A DNA stretch of 64,000 bases from Megalobrama amblycephala (GCF_018812025.1 NC_063050.1:5985547-6049546); one strand, 5' to 3'; counted from the first letter of the stretch, positions 21,831-34,642 are shown. A program made the numbers and translations. Notes: a model not told the origin generated them from the sequence alone.

Positions 21831-22027
21831 TATCAAGGTGAAGCTACCCGCATCCTCCTTCCCTGATTAACTAACCTTGTTACATTAGTGCCAAAACCTG
21901 GGAAGGAAGGAGGCGGGAACTGGCGAACAAGCAGTATATTTTCCTCTAAAAGCATAATAATGAGTGTCTCATATCAAAAACTCTGCCAAAACACACACAA
22001 ATCAAAATCTCATTCTACACCACATAC
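21831..22027. other. Possible retroelement primer-binding-site scrap
   Basis: At about 21886 the sequence TTAGTGCCAAAACCTGGGA resembles an LTR-element primer binding site (compare TTGGTGCCGAAACC at 62849-62836 on the minus strand). No LTR is adjacent, so this may be chance or a remnant. Confidence 0.2.
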
Positions 22028-22201
22028 TTGAGTATCTCCAGTTTGTAGTTTGGATCCTTCACTTTGTCAGAGAGCAGATTGACTCCTGAATCTCCTGGGT
22101 GATTGTAGCTCAGATCCAGCTCTGTCAGGTGTGAGGGGTTTGAACTCAGTGCTGAAGACACATAACCACAGCCTTCCTCTGTCACCATACAGCCGGACAA
22201 C
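22028..22201 (-). CDS. LRR exon 4 of NLR gene A
   Basis: A 174-bp, 58-codon exon, the size standard for fish NLR LRR exons. It starts LSGCMVTEEGCGYVSSALSS and ends LEILN across the junction. The repeat core LTELDLSYNHPGDSGV is a ribonuclease-inhibitor-type LRR. Phase 2 both sides, donor GTATGT. This variant (GCMVTEEG) is typically the last LRR before the linker, which fits its place. The reading frame is intact. Confidence 0.88.
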
Positions 22202-23433
22202 CTACAGAATAGAGCAGAAGTGCATGTGAAACTGTATTAGCTCCTGTTCAGCTCCAGCCACATGTTGCTGAAGGATAACTGTAAACTACAGGAGACAGAC
22301 ACACCACTGACTGCTCCCTGCATCTCTCTAGTCAATTCAGGATGGACTTTAGTAACTACACTAACCCTTGCAGTTTAAACATGGCCTCATATAATTTATT
22401 CAATATACATAATTATATCACACACAAATACTATGACTACACTGTAAATAATGGTTCTTGCCCTTTGCAAATATATTCTTCAGATTTAACACAAAAAAGT
22501 TATGTTGTGTACATTTATTTATTTGATGGTATATTTATGGCATAAAAATAATTCATGAAAAAAATTACATTTTTAGATAAACAACTAATGAGTAAATGAT
22601 TTTGTCATAGTTCTGGAGTTAGGTAAAAATTGCTCAATTTTGTAAGAACCTGTGAGAAACCATGTAATGCACATCTCGACTGAATGTGAGTTAAAATTTT
22701 AGGCAACTTAAATAGAGCTTTTCATATCACATATTCTCTATATTGATATCTTTGTATGTTTATAGAAGTAATGTATGCTTATATTAGCTAGTTCATTTAT
22801 ATAAGGGACTCATCAATTTGACAAGATCCAACTTTGATTGACAAGGTAATCAAAACATAGCTGTTATTAGAGCAGTTTGCATTGAGCAATGTCATCACCA
22901 GACGTGAGCTGCGTAGTTTGTCAAATTGTGCCGAATGTAAATAGATCCCATTATAATAAGTATACTGTCTTCACTGTGCTGCAAAAACCATAAGTGACAT
23001 GCTGTTCAACACAGGCTCATTGAAAAAATATTTGTCAACATTTTTGCTAACCACAAAAAACGTACCAATACAAACATATCACTGCAGTTTCTAACAGAAA
23101 TGAACACTAGAAGAGTAAAACAGCAAGCAATTTTAATAGTTTTTACACACAATTATGATTACAAAGCCAGATTATGGATTATTGAAGACTTTTTTTGACG
23201 TGGCTCCTTGCAGAATAATGTTATGACCTCAAAACACTTTTTACCATAGTACATGATTTGTAAACGAATATAGTTTAAATCACTTGCCCAGTTTCAGATG
23301 TTCAGTTTCACTGACTCAAATTAACGCAGTAGCTCAGCTGGGACAGAAATGTATTTTCAATGCAAAGAGATTGGATACGAATTCCATAAATGATGAGTCA
23401 CGGTAAAAGAGCCCAAAGACTAGCTAAAATTCC
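22202..23433. other. Gene A intron, no feature recognised
   Basis: AT-rich intron DNA between LRR exon 4 and the DIRS element. No exon, RNA or paired repeat was recognised. Confidence 0.4.
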
Positions 23434-23605
23434 ATGGTTACAGGGCACCGGGCTGGTCACACATCAAACACCAGCGGTCAGTCTCAAGAGACTGATTACC
23501 TTAGTAGATTTTTTAGAAGCGTAGAAACTTCAATGGGTCCTGCACACAGTAGAATTTGGGTACAGAATTCAGTTCGGGATGTGACCACCAAGGTTCAACA
23601 GGGTT

Positions 23606-23950
23606 TTGTTCACAGAGGTGAGCCCAGAGCAGGCTCTGGTTATGGAACAAGAAGTGCAGACTCTCTTGCGAAAAGAAGCTATAGAAAGGGTTCCTTCTAC
23701 CAGCAAGGAGTCAGGGTTTTACAGCCGGTACTTCATAGTTCCAAAGAAGGATGGAGGATTGCATCCTACTCTAGATCTGTGCCTACTAAATCGCTCTGTC
23801 AAGAAGCTCAAGTTCAGAATGCTAACTCTGAAACAAATCATGTCCGAGAACTGGTTTGTCATGATAGATCTGAAAGACGCATACTTTCATATATCCATCC
23901 TTCTTCAACACAGGAAGTTCCTGAGGTTCGCTTTCGGGGGCGAAACGTAA
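23606..23950 (+). pseudogene. DIRS reverse transcriptase fragment
   Basis: A 114-codon frame with the RT start motifs GFYSRYFIVPKKDGGL, VMIDLKDAYFHISI and FLRFAFGGE. The YxDD region is not in this frame; the frame breaks after about residue 114, and 23998-24552 carries only diverged downstream sequence. It would normally copy element RNA. As it stands it is inactive. Confidence 0.75.
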
Positions 23951-24644
23951 CAATATAGGGTTCTTCCCTTCGGCCTAGTGTTATCTCCCTTCACAAAATG
24001 CGTGGATGCAGCTCTGGCTCCGGTGCAACTTTAGGGCATCTGCGTGTTGAATTACATAGACAACTGGTTGATACTGGCACAGTCAAAGGAGTTAGTGGTT
24101 CAACATCGAGATTCTGTTCTCGCTCACATGAAGTGACTGGGGTTACGGCTAAACGCAAAGAAGAGTGTACTATCTCCAGCTCAGAGAACCTCTTTTATAG
24201 GCGTAGTTTGGGATTCTTCTTGATGCAAGCACGTCTATCTCCGGCTCGCATAGAGTTGATTCTCACAGCCGTAAACAAGCTGAAGCTAGGCCAGTCACTC
24301 ACTGTTTCAGAGACTGTTAGGTCTGATGGCAGCTGCATCCAACATGATACATTTTGGCCTGCTGTACATCAGACCTTTGCAGTGGTGGCTCAAAACCAAG
24401 GGGTTTTCCCGTTTTGCATGATCAAGGTCATGCGGCGATGCCTTCGTGCTTGTGTCATGTGGAAAAAACCTTGGATTCTTTCACAAAGCCCGGTGTTAGG
24501 AGCTCCTTGTCATCATGTAACGCTTACAACAGATACATCCCTCACCGGCTGAGTGGTCACACAGCTCAAGGTCTGTGGAGGGGTCATTAACTTTCCTGTC
24601 ACATAAACCAGTCCTTCACCCCCGCCCGGAGTTGTGGAACCTGT

Positions 24645-25630
24645 GTGGCCTCTGAGGGGGCACAGCTCATAGATTCAGGCCTCATTACTGAAGTAGTGGA
24701 GACCATACTCCAGGCCAGAGCTCCCTCCACAAGGAAGCTTTATTCTCTGAAAAGGAATATCTTCTCTTCTTGGTGTAGAGAGCATACATTAGATCCTGTA
24801 GAAAAGTTCTCTTCAGATGTATCCCCTTCTACACTGAAGGTCTACATGGTGGCCATTGGGGCTTACCACGTTCTTTTAGAGGGTGCTTCTCTGGGAAGAC
24901 ACCCATGGGTCACTCGCTTCCTTCGTGGGGCTGAGGCCTGCGGCACGTCAGAGAGTTCCGACATGGGATTTGGCCATAGTGTTGGAGGGCCTGTCTACAG
25001 CTCCGTTTGAGCTCATCGAAGAGGTTCATGAGAAGTTTCCTACTCTTAAAACTCTTTTCCTCCTCGCAATTATGTCTCTTAAGAGAATTGGAGACCTTCA
25101 AGCCTTTTCGGTCTCACTCTCTTGCCTGGACTTTGCGCCGGGCATGGTTAAAGCCTTCCTCTTCCCTTGGGAAGGCTACGTTCCCAAGGTCCCTACTAAT
25201 GTGTTGGGCCCCATTATGCTGCAGGTCTTCTGTCCTCCTCCTTTCCAAGATCCATACCAGGAAAAACTTAATTTGCTCTGTCCTGTCAGGGCTTTGGATG
25301 CTTATGTCCACAGAGCTGCCCTGTGGCGTAAGACGGATCAGTTGTTTGTCTGTTTCGGGGCCCTGCGTAAGGGTCACCCTGCATCCAAACAAACCTTAAG
25401 CAAGTGGTTAGTTGAGGCTATCTCGCTGGCTTATAATTCGGGCCAACAGTCACCTCTTAAGGTCCATGCTCACTCTACCAGGAGTATGGCTACCTCTTTG
25501 GCTTTTATTATCTGGAGTGTCCCTCCAGGAAGTCTGTGATGCAGCGGGGTGGTCCTCGCCTCATACTTTTGTTAGGTTTTATAACCTAGATGTGGCCTCA
25601 ACCCCGGGGTCACGAGTGCTGGTGTCCTAG
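24645..25630 (+). pseudogene. DIRS tyrosine recombinase, frameshifted
   Basis: Three overlapping frames make up one recombinase. 24645-24950 holds the core-binding part (ARAPSTRKLYSLKRNIFSSW). 24950-25500 holds the catalytic domain (KRIGDLQAFSVS, then HAHSTRSMATS with the His-x-x-Arg motif). 25500-25630 holds the C-terminal DAAGWSSPHTFVRFYNL with the nucleophile Tyr. At least two frameshifts (near 24950 and 25500) disable it. This enzyme integrates circular DIRS DNA. Confidence 0.8.
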
Positions 25631-26272
25631 TGTGCACTTCTTGTTTCACACAGACAGGCACTTGGTTTTATGGTGGTGTGGGTATTTCATTCTCAAAGAG
25701 CTTGGCGCAGTGCGAGTTCCCTTGGGAACGGAAGGGAATGTCTCAGGTCCTTGAAAGGGAATGTCTCATGTATGTAACCATGGTTCCCTAAGAAGGAACG
25801 AGACGCTGCGTCACATTGCCATACTCCCAGCATGTCTATAACCGACTTACTTTGACTCTCAGGAGCTAACTCTGTTTGGTTCAGGTGTACTTTATAGTTT
25901 CCTGGTCATGACATCACCCACCTATGACGTTCCGTCATGCCATTGGACTGATTTCATATGTGCTTCACAACGCAATCACACAGAGGTGTTCCCAAAGCGC
26001 TTGACGCAGTGTCTTCTTCCCTCTCAGGGAACCATGGTTACATACATAACCTGAGATATTTTGTGTAGTTGTAGGCCACGTTATTTTAAAATGGGGCATT
26101 TTTGATGGAGTTTTACAGTAGCCCCTCACTGCAGGCAACATGCACAACAGGATACAAAGTTTTATTAGTCTCTTGTAGTAAGAAATGCAAAACAACTTCA
26201 AATATGAACATTGTTTTAAGAAGTTTTAAGATGTTGAATGCGTTAACATGCACCTTCTTAAGCCGATTATGC

Positions 26273-27833
26273 TTAACCCTCTGGAGTCTGAGGCTGATTT
26301 GGGGCCTGGAGAAGTTTTGACATGCCCTGACTTTTGTGCTTTTTTCAGTTGTTCATAAACATATTAATGACACAAGTGTCATTACACTGTATTCAGCAAA
26401 AACTAGGCTACCATAATATGTGAGGAACATGTGTGTACATGTTTGTGTTTTTGAAGGAATAACGTTTATGCGTGGTTACTGAAAAAACAAAAAACTTAAG
26501 TCACTGATATAAGGCCAATAAAAGTATATTAAATCTGTGTTCACAAGACTTTTGGGTATTGAAGGTTGTAGACTAGAGTTTTTGCTTCAAAATTATGTAA
26601 AAATTATGCTGACTACTCTTTCATTTATAACAATATACTGATTTAGTTTTTGTAAGACACTTTTTGCCAAGAAACACAGTATGCGAGGAGGCGTGAATCT
26701 CCATGAATAATGGCTCATTCTCACCTGTGAAGACAAAAGAATTGAATAGTAATGACCTGAAAAGACTTGCATATTAATGAGGCATTTCAGTCAGGTAGGC
26801 TGTGAAAAACAACTTCTGTGATGTCTCAAGCTCATCATGGTATATGAAACATACAGAAAAATTTTATTACAATATAAAATAATGGTTTTATATTATACTT
26901 TAAAATATAATGTATTTCTGTGATGCAAAGAGTCTGAATATAGGCTTTTAGTTTAAAAGCATGCACATTTGGAGAAATATAGGATTCTCATATGTTTATG
27001 TCAATTTTCTATACAGAGGAGTTATTTTTTATTTAATATTCATTGTTATCTCTATGAGCGCTGGTGTTTGCAATTCATACTGCAGCCGGAGGGCGCTCTG
27101 TGCATTTTAGTCCACAAATTCACCTAAGAAGAAGACGATATTCCATGAATGGTGTTTACCAATTCATACTACAGCCGGAGGGCGCTAAAGAAACAAAAAC
27201 TCACTTAAAACTTATCAATAGAAGAAAACAAACAGGAATTTACTGCATGTCTTCCAGAGATCGCTAACCATGGCTTTTTCATCCAGATAAACAATTTTCA
27301 AGGCAATAAATACACGATTGAGATGATGAATGCATGTGTTGTCTCTGAATTTGCCTGTGAATAGCGCTGGCTCCGTGGGCGTGGCCGCATTAGTGGGTAA
27401 TGAGCTGAATCACGGACTTCTGACATGGCTCTCTTTTCATACAGATTACATAAACACAGAATGTTTGTTTTCGATTTGACTTGCACAATTTAAAACCTGA
27501 CATTTCAACGTTTTGTTAGACATAAGTATGAATTTTTTGTGATTAGTATTCACTAAGTTACAGTTCATTTTCTGAGAACTATCAGATTGGACTTCGTTCA
27601 GAGGGAGATGAGAGATCACGCATCATGTTAGTTTTCTTTATTTTACAAAAAGCACAACATTTTGTTTTTACTCTGAGTGTATACAAATAAAAGGAGATAT
27701 TCTATAGTTTCAATTGATGTATTATTTATGTTTCTATGACAAAAAATGACAGAGTATTTTAAGTCTGTTTTGCTGCAATGTGAAAAAAAACCTGCAAAAC
27801 GCGCCGGCGCGTTTTTAGACCTCAGAGTGTTAA
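26273..27833 (+). mobile_element. TTAA-flanked element, family T, copy 2
   Basis: A 1561-bp copy from TTAACCCTCTGGAGTC to CCTCAGAGTGTTAA, colinear with the copy at 5160. It keeps GTGGGCGTGGCCGCATTAG and two GCCGGAGGGCGCT blocks. No transposase. It lies in the LRR3-LRR4 intron of gene A. Confidence 0.85.
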
Positions 27834-28689
27834 TAAGCCGACAGCGAACGTGGTCATGTAAACGTGGTAAAGTTTTTTGCCTCTTACCCGATTTTGCTGA
27901 GCATGTTAATGCATTAACTCGCTTTCTGTAAGGCAAGGCAATTTTATTTGTATAGCACATTTCATACACAATGGTAATTCAAAGTGCTTTACATAAAGAA
28001 GAATAATAAAAATGGAACATAATGAATAGAAATAACAGTAAAAACAGAGAATTTTGCTATCTGGATGGAAGAGCTAGGAAATCTTAGGGAGTTTTTGTTG
28101 TTGTTGTTGTTGTCCGTCAGAATGGATCTAAACGGATCTATCCATCAGAGCGGATCTAAATGGATCTTCCTCACACGACAGGACTGCTACCTGTTAAGGC
28201 ACTTCAAACTGATAAACAAAGTTTCAATCTCCCCTTTTGCCAAGACACCTCAAACTGCGCCACACAGCCCTAATCCCCCTTCCGGAGATATCTTATCTAC
28301 GCAACGCAGTTCAAATTTCCCCTTTGGAAAGTGTCCTGACTGTAATCCAGAGATATCTTAACCATGCACCACAGCTCAAATTTCCCCATGGTTTGTCCCC
28401 TTATCCAAATTTACCAAATTTTAACCTAATCACAAATGCTTTCTTCCTAATTCTCCAAGCTCTTTCAACAAGACAGCAATATTTAAAATGCATTAAAAGT
28501 CAGAAATAACAAGATGATACATAAAAGATATAAAATACATTAAAAATGAAATAAAAACAGGAAAAGGAATTAAAAGAATAAAAAGATAATACATATAAAA
28601 TAAAATGCAAATAGTTCGGACATAGCACAGTGCTCAATCAGCAAATGCATAGATAAAAAGATGTGTTTTGAGTCTGGATTTGAATGTGG

Positions 28690-30049
28690 CTACTGTTGGA
28701 GCACACCTGATGATCTGAGTGATCTGTTAGGTTTATATTTTATGAGCATATCTGGTGTGATGTGTTCATATTTTTTGGTTCTGCTCAGAATCCTGGCAGC
28801 AGTGTTCTGTATGAGCTGCAGCTGTCTTATGGTCTTTTTGGGAAGACCAGTGAGGAGCCCATTACAATAATCCACCCTGCTGGTGATGAAAGCATGAACA
28901 AGTTTCTCTAAGTCTTGACTGGAGATAAAGCATCTAATTCTTGCAATATTTTTGAGATGATAATATGCTGATTTAGTTACTGTCTTTACATGGCTACTGA
29001 AACTCAGGTCTGACTCTAAAATCACACAAAGATTCCTGACTTGATTTTTAGTTGTTTGACCCCTAGAGTGAAGGTATGCGTTCACTTTGAGAATTTCATC
29101 AATGTTTCCAAATGCAATGACTTCAGTTTTGTCTTTGTTTAACTGAAGGAAGTTTAGGCACATCCAATTTTTAATTTCATCAATGCATTGGCACAGGGAG
29201 TCAATGGGGCTGTAGTCGTTAGGTGATAGGGCAAGGTAAATCTGGGTGTCATCTGCATAGCTGTGATATGCAATTTGGTTCTTTCTCATTATTTGGCTCA
29301 GTGGCAGCATATATAGGTTAAACAGGAGGGGTGCAAGTATTGAACCTTGAGGGACTCCGCATGTCATGGATGTCCACTCAGACTTATGGTCACTGATACT
29401 CACATAATAACCTCTCCCTTCTAAGTATGACCTGAACCATTTAAGGACCATCCCAGAAAGCCCAACCCAGTTTTCCAGCCTGTCAGAAGTATGTTATGAT
29501 CGACAGTGTCAAACGCAGAACTGAGATCGAGTAGAACCAGCACTGATAATTTACCTGTATCTGTGTTTAGGCGAATATCATTTATTATCTTTATGAGCAC
29601 TGTCTCTGTGCTGTGATGCGATGCGATCGGAAACCAGATTGAAAGTTGTCAAAATATCCATTCAAGCTTAAGAACTTGTTCAGCTGATTGAAAACAACTT
29701 TTTCAATGATCTTGCCTATGAAAGGAAGATTTGAGATTGGTCTGTAGTTGCTCAATATGGTATTATCCAGATTGCTCTTTTTCAGGAGGGGCTTAACAAC
29801 TGCAGTTTTCAGGGATTTTGGAAAAGTCCCTGAGAGAAGTGAGGCATTTACCACTTCTAGGAGATCTGCTTCTAAACAGTTAAACACGGTTTTGAAAAAA
29901 GATGTGGGAAGTGTGTCAAGGGCGCAGGTTGATGTTTTAAGGTGCTGTACTGTTTCTTCCAAAATTTTACCATCAATTGCTTCGAAAACAGACATAATAG
30001 CTACTTTCTGAGGTTGTGATCTGATCTGTTTTAACCTAGTGCAGCTCAA
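28690..30049 (-). pseudogene. LINE ORF2 reverse transcriptase, broken
   Basis: 29591-30049 encodes the RT N-terminal motifs ([38 protein letters not shown]). 28690-29451 encodes GVPQGSILAPLLFNLYMLPL and the catalytic SYADDTQIYL, then the thumb region (RVDYCNGLLTGLP). A frame break between 29451 and 29591 removes the continuous link. Layout and motifs are typical of CR1/L2-clade LINEs. Confidence 0.8.
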
Positions 30050-30407
30050 GGATGTGCTGATCGCCTTTCTGATATTATTAATTTTAAGGAAGCAAACTCA
30101 CAGCATTTGCTGTCTGAGAGCATTTCACTGGGAATCTGACTTGGGGGGTTTGTTAGTCTCTCTACAGTAGCAAAAAGAGTGCGGGTGTTGTTTAAGTTTC
30201 TGTTTATAATATTTGAGAAGAAGGTCTGTCTAGCTTTGCCTAGTTCCACATTGAAAGCATGAAGGATATCTTTATAGATGTTATAGTGGATTTCAAGTTT
30301 TGTATTTCGCCACATGCACTCAGCTTTTCTGCATTGTCTTTTCACATTTTGCACTGCTGTTGAGTTTCTCCATGGTGCTTTTTGTCTGCCACTCTTCTTC
30401 CTGACTT

Positions 30408-31376
30408 TCACAGGAGCAATGTTATCAATAACATTCTGTACTTAGAGTTAAAAAAATCAAGGAGAAAATCAACAGAGTCTGCAGATATGCTTGGTGTTAA
30501 AGATATAGCCTTCATAAACAGTGCACTAGTATTCTCATTTAAGCATCGCTTTTTGACAGAGATAGATCTAGCTTCAACAGTCGGAGAGATCAATATATCA
30601 AAGAAAATACAGAAATGATCAGATAGCGCTACATCCTTAATGACAATGGATGAAATGTTTAGACCCTTATTAATAATTAAATCTAGAGTGTGTCCACGAT
30701 TGTGTGTGGGTCCATGTACATGCTGAGTCAGATCAAAAGTATTCAAAACTGTTAGGATTTCTTTTGTCATATTGGATTCTGCATTTTCTATGTGGATGTT
30801 AAAATCCCCAGTAATAGCAAAATAGTCAAACTCTAAGGAAATTGCTGATAACAGTTCTGTAAAGTCCTCCACAAAGGCTGCAGAGTATTTTGGAGGCCTG
30901 TAAATAACTATAAGTAGAATGCGAGAAGCACCTTTTAACACAATACCCAAGTATTTGAAAGACAAGTAATCACCAAATGACACTTGCTTGTATTGATAGA
31001 CATCTTTAAATAGAGCAGCTACACCTCCACCTCTTCTAACAGCTCTGCAGACACTCATAAAAGTAAAGTTAGGAGGGGCTGTTTCATTCAGGATTGTTGA
31101 ACTGCAACTGTCAGCATGCCATGTTTCATTTAGAAGCATAAAATCTAGGTTGTTTGTGGTTATTAAGTCATTGACTAGAAGTGATTTATTTTTAAGTGAA
31201 CGGATATTTAAAAGTGCTAACTTAACAGTCTTACTTTCTGTCTCTACAGTAATCTTAGTTTGACGTGTAATAGGTAGCAGATTAAATGGGTTTGCCAAAC
31301 GGTTTGAGAAGGCCTTAGGCTTTCTATCACGTAATAAAACAGAAATAGAGAAAGCAACAGGCACACTGGGTGTCAC
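30408..31376 (-). pseudogene. LINE ORF2 endonuclease domain
   Basis: A 322-codon frame with APE-type endonuclease landmarks: LALLNIRSLKNKS at the start, LLNETWHAD, IYRPPKYS, ITGDFNIHIE, HTLDLII and ALSDHFCIFF. It nicks target DNA for target-primed reverse transcription. The link to the RT region through 30046-30411 is broken by frame changes. Confidence 0.8.
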
Positions 31377-33019
31377 TGAGAGCTGTTATCGGTTGTTTTT
31401 GGTTCACCTAGAACAGATGGAGGAGGATGTAGGCCCTGGCGTTGTGGCAGGGGCCGAAGAGCTCTCGCAGGAGGATGGGGAGGCCGAGCTGGGCCCACAG
31501 GCTTTGGTGGTTTCGTGGCTCGCTTTTTTGTTGATATCTGGGGGCTCGCAGCAAAAGAGTGGGAGAGTTTGGTTCCAGCATACACCAGTTCCTCCATTTT
31601 CTCTGAGAAGCACAGAAGACGGGATTCTGGAGAGAGGCATAACGTGTCCAGTGAGAGGGGCTGTTGTTCTGTTGTTACCGGAGGCTGTAACATGTTGTCC
31701 TGGCTTCCCTGGCTGTTTTCCCGAAAGTCATCCTTGGGTGCTGAGTCTTGGAGCAGTTCTAACACGTCACTGTCTATCGGTGAGCTCTGTGGGCAGGGCT
31801 CAGTCAGGATTGTGTCCGTGAGCAGTGGTTGTTGTGGCTGCATGGTGTTGTCATTGACCTTGTGGGATGTGTCAACATCATGTCCATTCAGGTGCTGAAA
31901 TTAAGTCCTGTGGTCAGTTGTACTCTGTCCAGGTGTGTTTGTGCCATTCAGATTGAGTGGATTTGCACACACTGCTGAAGGATGATGGAGGCAGGAGTAG
32001 ATATTGTCCTTTAGCACTCTTGAGCCCAGTTTGTTTGGGTGCAGGCCATCATGAGTGAACATTTGTCTCTGACTCCAGAAAAGATTGAAGTTGTCAATGA
32101 AATTCAGTCCCTTTAAGTTGCAGTTTTTTTGCAGCCATGTGTTAAGCCCAAGCAACTGTGTAAATCTATTTGTTCCTCTTGCTGGGAGTGGTCCACTGAT
32201 GAACAACTGAACTTTTAGTCTTCTAAGCACTTCAAAAAGTTAATTGAAATCTTTTTTAAGGAGTTCTGACTGCTCCTTTCGAATATCATTTTTCCCCACA
32301 TGGATGATTAGTCAATTTGCAGTTTTATATTTCATCAGAATGCTCTTAAGTTCCCTGTTTACATCAGAAACTGTTGCTTGTGGAAGGCAGCATGTATTTG
32401 TATCCCTGCTGCTAATGTTTCTGATAATAGAGTCACCCACTATCAGAGTCCGGGGCTCAGCTGCTCTAAGAGCTGAGTGCCGCTGTCTGCTCGAACTTGA
32501 GCGGCAGTTAGCATCGGTGTTAGCTGCTGGCTGATTTGATCTGTGTCCGATCATGTTTGGGGATTCCTCACCCACATTCATCACGTCTGGAGATTCCTCA
32601 CCCACATTCATTAACACTTCAAATCTGTTCTCCAGATGTATTGGCGGTGGTAGGGAACTAGTGTTTGGGGTAGAGGATGCTACTGCAATATGTGATACTC
32701 GTGACAATCTGATGTCTCGAGTGCCTTTGGGTCTCGCTCCCTGTTTGTGCCATCGATTAGTATGTTGATCAGTTACGGCAGTCAGTATGGTCTGTTTAGG
32801 GGCATTAGATTCATGGGACTCACCGGCTGTGTGCTGAGGACGTCCATGACGAAGCTCTGTTGTGTGTCCTGTCTGGTTTGGTAGTCCCGTAAGTAACTTT
32901 GTTTCAAGTACTGCAATCCTTTGTAGAAGTCTGTGGCAGTTTTGTTTGCAGGAAAGGAAGGAATCATCACAAACACAGACTATTTCAAAACCCAGAAAAT
33001 TGTAAAAATGTGTTCTCAT
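31373..33019 (-). pseudogene. LINE ORF1 with SGNH-type esterase motifs
   Basis: Reading 5' to 3' on the minus strand: 33019-32312 ends with TLIVGDSIIRNI, an SGNH/GDSL block I with its Ser. 32230-31901 has THDGLHPNKLGSRVL, a block V-like Asp-x-x-His. 31843-31373 is a Gln/Pro-rich tail. The split among frames shows decay. ORF1 proteins with an esterase domain are known in CR1/L2-type LINEs. Confidence 0.65.
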
Positions 33020-33030
33020 CTCTCGTACAG

Positions 33031-34368
33031 CAGAAGTAGAAGTGGTTCAGTCAAAACGCTACATCTGTAACTGCATGAGAGAATAATATATGAGCCACAT
33101 GTTTCTCGCTTACATGTTGCAAGCTTTATTTAACATCACAACTGACATAACATAAAGAATACTCAGAATCAGATACGCAAATTATTATTTGAGGCCCTTA
33201 GGGAAAATAGTTATAGGCCATTCCTGTACACATTTCCCCTTCTTAGACTATTTATTTTGAGTTTTAAAAAATGTGATGTTAAAAAATGTTAATATTCACA
33301 CGTAAAACTGATATTCTTACATTTAGTTCACTACAACTTTGCGTTTTTAACTAGATATTTTCTTGCAGCATTTCACACAGCTATTTTATGGTACAACAGG
33401 AGTGTCCAACCTTGTTCTTGGAGAGCTACCATTCTGCAGAGTAAGTCCATCTTATATCTTTTTCAGTTGGTTATTCTATTACACATAGTCATGGATTAAG
33501 GATCACAAATGAACTTTAGACACTTCCAATAGTATTTAGAAGTAAACACAGGGGTAATGCTACATAATCCAACACAATAAAAGGCAAAGGAATGAAAAGA
33601 ACAAGGAGTATATTTACACACAGTAAATAAGGGAACCAAACAGAAACAGCACGATAATGATTAACTAATGAGTAACCAAAGAAAACAAAGTACTCAGGCA
33701 GGGACAACCAGAAGTAAACATGACTCAATCAAAAACAGAATATGACTGTGACAACATTACACATGCTTTTTAAGTCTTGGTTGTGGCAAAAAAGCTTAAA
33801 GCTGCAGTCCGTAAATTTTGCCTCTTTGTCGCCATCTCTGTTCAAAAGCTACAATTGCAGTTAGTTGCGGAACTATCAACTTTACGTGGGTTGTGCATTA
33901 GCACAGCTCCTCAGCAATCTAATGTTTTGAGTAGAATGTATGGCTGTCAGTCAATGCACCGGTGGATAATGTACAGGTACTTTGAAATCACAGATTGTAG
34001 TCTTAGAAGTATGATCAAAGTAAGAATTTTTACCGGAGAATGTCATCTGAACAAGTAACAAATCAGTCACTTTTGTTCTGACCAACAAAAAAAAGCATCA
34101 CAATAAATTGCGCTACTAATATTGATTAATTCTAATGATTGCTTAGCTCATATCACATCAAACCGTGCAAACTATTCTTGTTATAATTTGTTCTCAAATT
34201 GTCAATGTTAGCAGCATCAGCACTGCATGACTGTGTATTTAGTGTGTATTAGTGTTACCTGTATAATTCAATTTCTGTACAGTCTAATCTCTAATCATCC
34301 ATTTGTCATACCATACAATTTGCCATTAATACTACAAAAATTAATAAAACCGATTGTAAAAATCAAAC
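33031..34368. other. Gene A intron with repeat fragments
   Basis: At about 33397-33446 there is a hAT-like end (GGAGTGTCCAACCTTGTTC), at about 33500-33750 an LTR-like purine-rich stretch, and at about 33797-33850 a fish repeat block (AAAGCTGCAGTCCGTAAA). None could be delimited. No exon was seen. Confidence 0.3.
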
Positions 34369-34542
34369 CTCAGTATCTGCAGCTGACAGGTGGGAATCTT
34401 CAGTCCATCAAAGAGCAGCTTCACTCCTAAATCCTCAAGGTCATTGTTACTTAGGTTCAGCTCTCTCAGGACACAGTTTGAGGATTGTAGAACTGATGAC
34501 AAACTCTCACAATGCTGATCAGTGAGGTTACAGCCAGAAAGA
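34369..34542 (-). CDS. LRR exon 3 of NLR gene A
   Basis: A 174-bp exon, phase 2 both sides, acceptor ctttcag and donor GTTTGA. It encodes LSGCNLTDQHCESLSSVLQS and LRELNLSNNDLEDLGV, one ribonuclease-inhibitor-type repeat pair. The frame is intact. It lies 100 bp downstream of LRR exon 2. Confidence 0.9.
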
Positions 34543-34642
34543 CTGAAAGAGAGCAGAACACACATCAACAGTCATGCCATTTATAAACACATCAATATGA
34601 TGACAGACTGACTGTAAATTATCCCTTATATGTTCTTAATAC

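Larger units (their letters stand above)
23434..26058 (+). mobile_element. DIRS-type retrotransposon, 5'-truncated (DIRS-1)
   Basis: It contains, in order, a reverse transcriptase start, a broken middle region and a tyrosine recombinase, then a terminal repeat. It has the DIRS signature: an internal segment at 25753-25815 (ATGTATGTAACCATGGTTCC) is the inverse complement of the outer end at 26025-26050. The left terminal repeat and gag are missing; similarity to DIRS-2 starts near 23441. It is antisense to gene A in its intron. Confidence 0.8.
27929..33030 (-). mobile_element. Nearly full-length L2/CR1-like LINE
   Basis: About 5.1 kb on the minus strand. The 5' end near 33020 starts an ORF1 with an SGNH-hydrolase-like region. 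ORF2 holds an apurinic endonuclease then a reverse transcriptase. The 3' UTR runs from about 28680 to the (GCCTT)n tail at 27929. Several frame breaks show it is inactive. It is in the same orientation as gene A, inside its LRR3-LRR4 intron. A shorter copy of the tail is at 15113. Clade is inferred from motifs. Confidence 0.8.

Noticed and set aside
31393..31898. Two plus-strand frames over 120 codons
   Set aside because: Antisense shadows of the LINE ORF1 on the minus strand.
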